From the NCBI GenBank assembly GCA_902767225.1, contig CACXGN010000001.1:1-64000 (forward strand): a DNA stretch of 64,000 bases. The letters run 5' to 3'. Source of the stretch: an uncultured Eubacteriales bacterium. GTDB taxonomy: Bacteria; Bacillota; Clostridia; Christensenellales; Borkfalkiaceae. The translations under genes and the position numbers were made by a program. Shown here piece after piece: positions 58,268 to 64,000 of this stretch; position 1 is the first letter of the stretch, and every line of letters starts with the position of its first letter. The notes below the pieces were generated by a model. The model saw only the letters and a program-made list of their open reading frames with translations, ran no database searches and was not told the origin of the DNA.

Positions 58268-58716
58268 CGTGAAAAACATATAAAAGGAGTAACAAAAAAA
58301 CAATGAAAGAAACAATCACAATCAAAGAAAAATTATTTTATAAAGGCTATTTAGATTTAGAGAACTTAAACAAGGCGATTGACAGCACCGGCACGGACGG
58401 ATTAGTTATTTGCGAGCGTGTAAAGGGCAAAATCGAAACCGCCGTTGATGTAACACGAAAGACGGTTGCCCGTGCGGAGATCTCCGAAAGCGATTTTATA
58501 GAAGAATACACGCAACGGGGTTGCCTTGTCTTTTACGACGACATACTTGACGACATAAACGACAACGAAGAAAAAACCGCCATATATGCGCTTAAAGACT
58601 TAACAAACGACGAAATTGCATACGTATATACTTTTAAACTTTTAGACGAAACAGACGGCGACAACGCAGTTTATTACAAACAAAAACAATAAACAAAACC
58701 ACGCTAATATTTACGG
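58255..58716. repeat. perfect 17-bp inverted repeat flanking one gene
   Basis: CCGTAAATATTAGCGTG at 58255-58271 and its exact complement at 58700-58716, enclosing the 129-residue gene with its ribosome binding site. Separation is 428 bases, too far for a simple hairpin. Such a layout fits an invertible segment or paired binding sites. Confidence 0.7.
58303..58692 (+). CDS. acidic protein within the inverted repeat, unknown
   Basis: 129 residues, acidic (DDILDDINDNEEK), alpha/beta-like with ITIKEKLFYKGYLDLENLNK at the start; no membrane segment. AAAGGAG precedes the ATG. It is the only gene enclosed by the perfect 17-bp inverted repeat, and its promoter, if any, would be inside or to the left of the segment. 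No family is recognised. Confidence 0.55.
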   Translation: MKETITIKEKLFYKGYLDLENLNKAIDSTGTDGLVICERVKGKIETAVDVTRKTVARAEISESDFIEEYTQRGCLVFYDDILDDINDNEEKTAIYALKDLTNDEIAYVYTFKLLDETDGDNAVYYKQKQ

Positions 58717-58735
58717 GAAAACGGAGTTATAAAAA

Positions 58736-58990
58736 ATGAAAGAAATTACACCGAAACTTTGCGAAACTTATTATTTTTATTCCAAAGGAAAAACGCACCC
58801 ATATATTTATATAGGGCAAAAGGGAAAATACTACGTATTTGATTTTTACGGCAAACTTATCAATTTAACGCCGGCACGCTTTAATTATCTTTATCGTAAT
58901 TGTAATATGGGCGGAGTAGAACAGAAAGAGCCAGACGAGCCGAAAAACGGGTTTTCCCGCTTTTTTAAGAAAAAATCGGACAAGCAATAG
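58736..58990 (+). CDS. small protein, unknown
   Basis: 84 residues: a beta-rich, aromatic first part (YYFYSKGKTHPYIYIGQKGK, YYVFDFYGKLINL) and a basic tail GFSRFFKKKSDKQ. CGGAG precedes the ATG. It lies 19 bases beyond the right arm of the inverted repeat and ahead of the Rep-like gene. It may bind nucleic acid by composition; unproven. Confidence 0.5.
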   Translation: MKEITPKLCETYYFYSKGKTHPYIYIGQKGKYYVFDFYGKLINLTPARFNYLYRNCNMGGVEQKEPDEPKNGFSRFFKKKSDKQ

Positions 58991-59035
58991 TAAAAATACT
59001 TTCGCCCGATCTATGGGCGATTTTGGGCGTTATTT

Positions 59036-59055
59036 GGTATATTTTGCGATATACC
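59036..59055. promoter_or_regulatory. operator upstream of the Rep-like gene, matches the iteron array
   Basis: GGTATATTTTGCGATATACC is a dyad very close to the 59617-59806 repeat units and lies 17 bases before the Rep-like ATG, as expected for an autoregulated initiator. Confidence 0.65.
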
Positions 59056-59071
59056 TTTTTGGTGGGCTAAA

Positions 59072-59431
59072 ATGATAAAAAATAAAGGCGATTTATACTT
59101 TTCAAAGAACTATAAAAAATTGATAAAGATAGACGGGTTTATTAAAATTCCGTTTACGCTTGCCGTATGGCACGATTTAACACCCGCCGAGTGTATGATT
59201 TACGCCTACATAGACAACGCAACCCGGAACTTAAAAAACAAGGCTTTTACGGACAATGAAACGACCTTGCAAGCACTCTGCAACGTTTCAAAATTTTGCG
59301 TACAAAGTAGCCTTAAAAACTTAACTGAAAAAGGCTTAATCGAGAAAACGAAAGAGCCGAACGACAAAGGAAAGATAATAACCGTTTACCGCAGTTTAAA
59401 GGCGGTTCAGTTAAAAATAGATATTTCATAA
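59072..59431 (+). CDS. winged-helix Rep-like protein (HTH_36 type)
   Basis: 119 residues: short basic start, then IPFTLAVWHDLTPAECMIYAYIDNATR and TLQALCNVSKFCVQSSLKNLTEKGLIEKTKE, the pattern of HTH_36/replication-initiator winged helices in plasmids and integrative elements. It is shorter than full RepA-type initiators. A 20-bp dyad lies just upstream, and at least five copies of nearly the same dyad lie 190-375 bases downstream of the gene. I infer that the protein binds both and controls replication and its own synthesis. Confidence 0.65.
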   Translation: MIKNKGDLYFSKNYKKLIKIDGFIKIPFTLAVWHDLTPAECMIYAYIDNATRNLKNKAFTDNETTLQALCNVSKFCVQSSLKNLTEKGLIEKTKEPNDKGKIITVYRSLKAVQLKIDIS

Positions 59432-59439
59432 CGGCAACA

Positions 59440-59604
59440 AATTTTTCGACGGAACGCCCAATTGCTTTCCAACCGTCGATAAATTTTTGCATATTCCCGG
59501 CGACGTCCGGGAAATCACGTTTGCGGTGGTAGATTTTCCACTATTCGGAAGACTTCGAGACCGTGAACAATTTAAAGCCCCGGCATAAAGTCCGGGGCTT
59601 TTTC
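59440..59604 (+). ncRNA. candidate small structured RNA ending in a terminator
   Basis: No coding frame. Successive helices: TCGACGG/CCGTCGA (59446-59479), CCCGG/CCGGG (59496-59511), GTGG/CCAC (59526-59541) and a strong terminator AAGCCCCGG/CCGGGGCTT (59575-59600) with T5. It may simply be the 3' UTR and terminator of the Rep-like gene, or a separate regulatory RNA; no promoter is obvious. Confidence 0.45.
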
Positions 59605-59616
59605 TTATGCTAAAAA

Positions 59617-59806
59617 GGTATATCAAAATGATATACCTTTTTATATAAAAAATCATAAAAAAGTATATTGTAAAAATATACTTTTACATTAAAAAAGTAT
59701 ATTGCAAAAATATACTTTTTAATTAAAAGGTATATTGTAAAAATATACCTTTGGAAAAACAAGGTATATTTTTCCCATATATTGGGGTATATTGCAAAAA
59801 TATACC
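59617..59806. repeat. iteron-like array of 21-bp dyads
   Basis: Units with core GTATATTGYAAAAATATAC at 59662-59682, 59696-59716, 59729-59749 and 59786-59806. A symmetric variant GGTATATCA-AAA-TGATATACC is at 59617-59637 and a degraded unit near 59763. Start-to-start spacing of the middle ones is 33-34 bases. The region is extremely AT-rich. It resembles a plasmid origin with iterons or a regulator-binding array. Confidence 0.75.
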
Positions 59807-60073
59807 TTACAATCATTATATATAAAAAGAACAATTAAAAAGAAAACAAGAACACACGCGCGCGACGCGCAGGTATACGCGCGCATACGCGCGAGAAAAA
59901 GCGGTTTAATTTTATACTTAAAATCGGCAAAATTGCGCCAAAAAAGCACGAAAACGGCGCCAAGTCAAACGGGCGCAAGTCTTTTTTGTTCCGTGCTGAA
60001 AAAGTGTATCTTTTTCACAAAGGCAAAGGCGGGCAGGCGCGTAAGTTCCTTTTATTGTAAAATAAAAGAAACT

Positions 60074-60202
60074 AAAAAAAATCCGACAAAAAAATTTACG
60101 TTAAGACGAAAAGCATTCCGGCGAACGGGGGTGCGCCCGGATTTATCCGGGCTTTACCGTCGCCGGTTGCTTGGCGTTAGTAAATTTTTGTCGGGTTTTT
60201 TT
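60074..60202 (+). ncRNA. large nested inverted repeat, possible structured RNA or origin hairpin
   Basis: Outer arms: AAAAAAATCCGACAAAAA at 60074 onward pair with TTTTTGTCGGGTTTTTTT ending at 60202, extended by ATTTAC/TAAAT. Inside is a second stem CCGGCGA/TCGCCGG (60118-60166) with a third CCCGGAT/ATCCGGG (60136-60151) inside that. The 3' arm provides a T-run. No coding frame of note. Confidence 0.55.
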
Positions 60203-60394
60203 GTGTAAAAGGAATTTTATTCCGTGTGGACGTTGTAAAACGTCCGCTCGGTAGAGTCTTCGGCGTAGCCGTAAAACGATTTTCCCGCAAAAATAGGGAA
60301 AATTTAACTTGTGTAAAAAGTGTCAACGATTAAGGCGTTTTCGATTGCTCTATTTTATTAGATTTTTTCTATCGTTTTAACTCTTTTAAGGGTG

Positions 60395-61957
60395 TCAAAT
60401 ACGGCTTCGAGTCCCGTAGGGGTCACCAGACTGAAACAAATCCGAACACTTTTGTTCGGGTTTGTTTTTTTGTGCCTTAAAACCGCTTGAAATATCGGAA
60501 TTTTCAATATCTTCAAGCGTAATTTTCTCCGTTCCGTCCTTATAATTACAGGTTATTAAGGCGTAATCGTCATAAAGGAAAATTTTATTGACGAAACCGT
60601 CTATCAAAGCCTGCTTGCCTATCTTTGTGTCAAGATCGAGTTTGCGGAATTTCGTAAGTCCGAACAAAATCTGTTCCTGCGTTAAAAGCGGGCTTTTGAT
60701 TTCCGCTTCGGCAAGTTCTATCGTAAGCGTTTCCTGTTCCTTCTCAAGTTTTTCAAGACGGCTTTTCGTTGTTTTAAGGACAACTCCGCTTTCTATCGCC
60801 GTGAGTATGTTCTCAATCTTTTCTTCCACGTCGGCAAGTTTTTGTTTTAATGCGGGAACGATTTGGTTTTCCTGTAATTGCAACTCATATAATCGATACG
60901 ACAACTGCTCCATAAGTTTGTCGTCCATTATTTTATCGAGTATCGCTTTAATAACGGCGTTCTCGATTTTTTCTTTTTTGACGGCGGTTTTATCACACTT
61001 ATGGGTTTTCTTCGCTTGGGCGCATTTATAGTAATGATAAGTTTTGCCATTCTTACTCGTTCCGCACTCGCCGAGCATCATCGCGCCGCACTTTCCGCAA
61101 AAGAGTTTAGTCGTTAAAAGATAATCGTCTTCCGCTTTATGTATCGCAGGAGCTTTTTGATTTATCACTATTCGCTTTTGGACTTTCTCGAATAAATCCT
61201 TATCGATTATCGCGGGAACGCCGTTTTCAACGACTATATCTTTGAATTTATATTCGCCTATGTATTTGCGGTTAGTGAGCATACGGCGAATTATATTATA
61301 ATTAAGCGGATTTTCGTGAGATTTGGTTTTACCTCGTTTCCCGCGAATAGTAACGCCAATTCCGCGCGCTTTGAAATCATCTATAATAGTTTTCATCTTT
61401 TCGCCTTGCGCAAATCTCTCGAATATCTCTTTTACAAACGGCGCTTTCTTCTCGTCGATTTGTAAATGCTGATCTTCGTCAACGTAATAACCCATAGGCG
61501 TAACCGTGCCGTTATTCATACACTTTAAGGCGTTATCTTTCATGCCGCGATTGACTTTTTCGGCAAGTTCTACGGAATAATATTCGGCATAACCTTCCAG
61601 AACGGACTCCAAAATAATGCCTTCCGCACCTTCGGAAATACTTTCTTTTGCAGAAACAACTTTAACGCCGTTCTTTTTCAAAGCGTTTTTATAATATGCG
61701 CTATCATAACGATTACGGGCGAAACGGTCTAACTTCCACACGATAATCAAATCAAAAATGTGCTTTCCGCTATCTTTTATCATTTTTTGGAAGTTCGGGC
61801 GATTATCTGTTTTCGCAGACAACGCCCTGTCGATATAAGTGCTTACGACGGTTATATCGTTATATTTCGCGTATTCCATACAATCGCGAATCTGTCCTTC
61901 AATACTTTCTTCACGTTGTGCGTCGCTTGAATATCTCGCATATATTACCGCGTTCAT
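60395..61957 (-). CDS. large serine recombinase
   Basis: 520 residues from the ATG at 61957 (GGAGGAG upstream), overlapping the upstream regulator by ATGA. N-terminal resolvase domain with nucleophile Ser10 in VIYARYSSDAQREESIEGQ, WKLDRFARNR, and LDSVLEGYAEYYS-like ESVLEGYAEYYSVELAEKV. Recombinase domain follows, then a zinc ribbon (LFCGKCGAMMLGECG...YYKC...HKC) and a coiled coil. The final residues GDPYGTRSRI are coded by the tRNA-Glu-derived repeat in antisense, so the C-terminus was set by integration. It serves a second element that extends past the window. Confidence 0.92.
   Translation of the reverse strand: MNAVIYARYSSDAQREESIEGQIRDCMEYAKYNDITVVSTYIDRALSAKTDNRPNFQKMIKDSGKHIFDLIIVWKLDRFARNRYDSAYYKNALKKNGVKVVSAKESISEGAEGIILESVLEGYAEYYSVELAEKVNRGMKDNALKCMNNGTVTPMGYYVDEDQHLQIDEKKAPFVKEIFERFAQGEKMKTIIDDFKARGIGVTIRGKRGKTKSHENPLNYNIIRRMLTNRKYIGEYKFKDIVVENGVPAIIDKDLFEKVQKRIVINQKAPAIHKAEDDYLLTTKLFCGKCGAMMLGECGTSKNGKTYHYYKCAQAKKTHKCDKTAVKKEKIENAVIKAILDKIMDDKLMEQLSYRLYELQLQENQIVPALKQKLADVEEKIENILTAIESGVVLKTTKSRLEKLEKEQETLTIELAEAEIKSPLLTQEQILFGLTKFRKLDLDTKIGKQALIDGFVNKIFLYDDYALITCNYKDGTEKITLEDIENSDISSGFKAQKNKPEQKCSDLFQSGDPYGTRSRI
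60406..60428. repeat. right attachment repeat (copy of tRNA-Glu 3' end)
   Basis: All 23 bases equal 54437-54459, with the T arm and CCA of tRNA-Glu. It is also the place where the next element begins: the serine recombinase gene ends inside it. Divergent flank on either side shows that only the core is duplicated. Confidence 0.9.
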
Positions 61958-62313
61958 TGATTTTTCTCCTCCAACAATCTGAATAATGCTTCTTTTAATT
62001 TTGCATTTGCGGGCGAATTTGGCTCGAAACACATTTCGATAAATTCTTTCATTTTGTCGTCGCTATATATTTTCGGTTCGTATTTATAGAGTTTACCTTG
62101 CGGAGAATCTGTTCTTCCGACGATAAAATCCAAAGAAACATCGAAATAATCGGCGTATCGTATAAGTAATTCCAAAGTCGGCAAATGTTCGCCTGTTTCA
62201 TATCTGGCTAAAAGCGGCTGTTTTGTTTCCAACTTTTCGGCTAATTTTGCCTGTGAGAGTTTAATTCCGTTGCGTAATTCTCGTATTCTTTTTGAAACAA
62301 TATCGTTTAACAT
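61954..62313 (-). CDS. XRE-family regulator coupled to the serine recombinase
   Basis: 119 residues: helix-turn-helix IKLSQAKLAEKLETKQPLLARY then LLIRYADYFDVSLDFIVGRTD, and a C-terminal helical segment (MKEFIEMCFEPNSPANAKLK). Its stop TGA overlaps the recombinase ATG, so the two are translated together. It probably controls recombinase expression. No clear operator dyad was seen in the AT-rich upstream region. Confidence 0.85.
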   Translation of the reverse strand: MLNDIVSKRIRELRNGIKLSQAKLAEKLETKQPLLARYETGEHLPTLELLIRYADYFDVSLDFIVGRTDSPQGKLYKYEPKIYSDDKMKEFIEMCFEPNSPANAKLKEALFRLLEEKNQ

Positions 62314-62476
62314 AAACTATCCCCATTCATTTTGTAACATTATATCATTTTTCAAAACATAAGTCAATGTAATTTTATGATAATATTAATACGAGATTGA
62401 TATTTTACCAAAAAACAGAGATTTTGGCGCAAATTCAAAAAAATTATAGTTTTCTACAAAAATTTTCAATAGATAA

Positions 62477-62505
62477 TTGACTTTATTTGTCTTTTCGGGT
62501 ATAAT
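62477..62505 (+). promoter_or_regulatory. promoter of the AAA ATPase gene
   Basis: TTGACT (62477-62482), 17-base spacer, TATAAT (62500-62505); TGGAGTGAG precedes the ATG. Confidence 0.7.
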
Positions 62506-62533
62506 AAGTATGATTATTTTTATGGAGTGAGAT

Positions 62534-63787
62534 ATGGAAATAAGACGCGATTTTTACTTAAACAAGTTAATCAAACACAAGAAAAACGGTATGGTAAAAG
62601 TCATTACGGGTGTTCGCCGCTGCGGAAAATCATATCTATTATTTAAGTTGTTTCGCAATCACTTGATGGAAAGCGGTGTTGCGCCAGACCATATTATAAC
62701 TATCGCCTTTGACGACTTTGAAAACAAGTCTTTGCAAAGTCCCGATGCATTGTATAAATATGTAAAAAGCAAAATAACCGACGCGAAAGATTATTTTATT
62801 TTGCTTGACGAGATACAGTTGGTATCCGATTTTGAAAGCGTTATAAACGGTTTTTTGCATATTGAAAACGCCGACATTTACGTTACTGGTAGTAATTCCA
62901 AGTTTTTATCAAGCGATATTATCACGGAATTTCGCGGGCGTGGAGATGAAATCAAGGTTTATCCGTTATGTTTTTCGGAGTTTTATTCTGTTTATGGCGG
63001 CGAATTTGACAAAGCACTCGTTATGTATTTTAACTATGGCGGTATGCCGCTTTGCTTGTCTATGGAAACACAGGAAGAAAAGGCGAAGTATCTCACTAAT
63101 CTATTCGGAGCAACCTATCTTTCCGATATTATCAACAGAAATAATCTTCGTGGCAATGCCGAAATAAATGAGTTGACGGATATTTTGGCTTCTTCTATCG
63201 GATCTCTTACAAATCCGTTAAAATTATCAAATACGTTCGGTAGCGTAAAAAACGTAAAACTATCCGTTAATACCGTAATAAATTACCTAAATTATTTGGA
63301 AGACGCTTTTTTAGTTGAAAAAGCAGTCCGCTATGATATTAAAGGTAAAAAATATATAAATACTCCTGCAAAATACTATTTTGTGGATATGGGCTTACGT
63401 AATGCTCGGATCTCTTTCCGTCAGCAAGAATATACTCACATTATGGAAAACGTAATTTATAATGAATTACGTCGGCTTGGATATTCGGTTGACGTCGGCG
63501 TTATTGAAAGCATAGGAAAAGAAAACGGCGAGTCGGTAAGAAAAAAGTTCGAAGTTGATTTTGTCGTAAATATCGGCAACCGCAGATATTATATTCAATC
63601 TGCTTACAATATCTCGTCGGAAGAAAAAATGAAACAAGAACAAGCGTCTTTGCTTTCGATAAACGACGCTTTCAGGAAGATAATAATTGTAAATCAGCCT
63701 ATTTTAAGCGGATATAACGAGCAAGGAATTTTAATGCTTTCATTGCAAGACTTTTTAACTTCGCCCGAAACAGCGTTAAATTTTTAA
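62534..63787 (+). CDS. AAA_14/DUF4143 ATPase
   Basis: 417 residues. Walker A VITGVRRCGKSYLLFK near 25-40, Walker B YFILLDEIQLV near 90, sensor ADIYVTGSNSKFLSS, RGRGDEIKVYPLCFSEF. C-terminal DUF4143 half with LEDAFLVEKAVRYDIKGKKY, a PD-(D/E)xK-like KKFEVDFVVN and YYIQSAYNIS. These ATPases are common accessory genes with unknown biological role, sometimes discussed as toxin-like or defence-linked. It lies divergent from the XRE/recombinase pair in the second element. Confidence 0.85.
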   Translation: MEIRRDFYLNKLIKHKKNGMVKVITGVRRCGKSYLLFKLFRNHLMESGVAPDHIITIAFDDFENKSLQSPDALYKYVKSKITDAKDYFILLDEIQLVSDFESVINGFLHIENADIYVTGSNSKFLSSDIITEFRGRGDEIKVYPLCFSEFYSVYGGEFDKALVMYFNYGGMPLCLSMETQEEKAKYLTNLFGATYLSDIINRNNLRGNAEINELTDILASSIGSLTNPLKLSNTFGSVKNVKLSVNTVINYLNYLEDAFLVEKAVRYDIKGKKYINTPAKYYFVDMGLRNARISFRQQEYTHIMENVIYNELRRLGYSVDVGVIESIGKENGESVRKKFEVDFVVNIGNRRYYIQSAYNISSEEKMKQEQASLLSINDAFRKIIIVNQPILSGYNEQGILMLSLQDFLTSPETALNF

Positions 63788-63841
63788 TAAATATGACTAA
63801 AACTGTCATAGTTAGAGTGGTAGAATAGAGATAAAACGAAA

Positions 63842-64000
63842 ATGGAACAAGATATAAGAGTCGATATTAAGGAAAACTACATAAAGAAGTTAGACGATTC
63901 TCTGTTGTCGATTTTGCTTAAAGACCATAGTTCGGGTAGTAATATCATCTGGGCTACCGATAACTATGCTCAAAAAGGTTTCGACTATGCGAGTTATGAG
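63842..64000 (+). CDS. start of a gene cut by the window end
   Basis: 53 codons are visible from the ATG: MEQDIRVDIKENYIKKLDDS, then LLKDHSSGSNIIWATDNYAQ. The block NIIWATDxY reminds me of N-termini of large restriction-methylation or nuclease proteins in Firmicutes islands, but the visible part is too short to assign. A weak purine-rich ribosome binding region (GAGATAAAACGAAA) precedes it. Confidence 0.4.
   Translation, partial: MEQDIRVDIKENYIKKLDDSLLSILLKDHSSGSNIIWATDNYAQKGFDYASYE

Larger units (their letters stand above)
54437..60428. mobile_element. 6 kb integrative element in tRNA-Glu
   Basis: Bounded by an exact 23-bp direct repeat (54437-54459 and 60406-60428) of the tRNA-Glu 3' end. 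Inside: a tyrosine integrase next to the left end, LexA/CI-like repressor and Cro-like protein around a triple operator, a sigma-like protein, several small unknown genes, a Rep-like winged-helix protein and an iteron-like array. No capsid, portal, terminase, relaxase or type IV secretion gene is visible, so it resembles an integrated plasmid or a phage satellite rather than a prophage or conjugative element (inference). Confidence 0.85.

Noticed and set aside
59860..59892. Alternating CGCGCG tract, possible Z-DNA or regulatory site
   Set aside because: Short and irregular; nothing else supports a function.

Overview
The window looks like a chromosomal segment of a low-to-moderate GC, endospore-forming member of the Clostridia (Firmicutes). 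The evidence is seen in the sequence: a Spo0A homologue, SpoIIR, SleB, YpeB, a SipL-like DUF3794/LysM protein, Veg next to IspE, TTGACA-N17-TATAAT promoters and strong AGGAG ribosome binding sites. Assignment to an uncultured gut lineage is inference only.

Layout. 1-5240: two exported proteins, a BspA-type leucine-rich-repeat protein (cut by the window start) and a lipoprotein, sharing a C-terminal domain that recurs in the giant secreted protein at 47101-51198. 5299-6971: an ECF vitamin transporter S component divergent from a C-terminally truncated MocR regulator. 7012-15006: plsX, a lipoprotein, spo0A, a zinc-ribbon acidic protein, and the veg / sipL-like / ispE cluster. 15040-18751: a SLOG-fold protein behind a long structured leader, then spoIIR-sleB-ypeB. 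18799-22347: gltX, radC, pepV. 22457-26174: an AT-rich DpnII-type (GATC) restriction-modification island with two methyltransferases, the endonuclease, a small unknown protein and a HEPN/AbiU2-like protein. 26220-30210: rubrerythrin, an amino-acid kinase, rnpB, an EamA transporter and a second SLOG gene behind the same kind of structured leader. 30261-36543: mnmG-dnaA divergent from recF, an internally deleted AroA-like protein and an AroE-AroK fusion. 36606-38057: XRE regulator/operator/GT10 fucosyltransferase module. 38116-40154: hpt, tilS, initiator tRNA.

Mobile regions. 40283-about 45740 is an accessory island next to tRNA-fMet, with a tyrosine integrase, an XRE repressor with a triple palindromic operator, zinc-ribbon proteins and frameshifted surface-protein genes. 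45694-54102 returns to mostly ordinary genes (glycosyltransferase-like, giant secreted protein, fhs, EamA). At tRNA-Glu (54385-54459) a 6 kb element is delimited by an exact 23-bp direct repeat of the tRNA 3' end (54437-54459 and 60406-60428). It carries an integrase, a LexA/CI-like repressor with three operators, a Cro-like protein, a sigma-like protein, a gene flanked by a perfect 17-bp inverted repeat, a winged-helix Rep-like protein, an iteron-like array and two strongly structured non-coding stretches. A second element with a large serine recombinase starts in the same repeat and runs past the window with an AAA ATPase and a truncated gene.

Most noteworthy: (1) a pair of homologous leader RNAs (about 15594-15823 minus, 29460-29685 plus), each with its own promoter, in front of the two SLOG-family genes. 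Four helices are kept by compensatory base changes and the leader ends in a terminator with an overlapping alternative helix, which is the architecture of a riboswitch or attenuator. I cannot match it to any named RNA class. (2) A Spo0A whose phospho-acceptor aspartate is glutamate, with a consensus 0A box in its own upstream region. (3) The iteron array plus matching operator, and the 17-bp inverted repeat, in the tRNA-Glu element.
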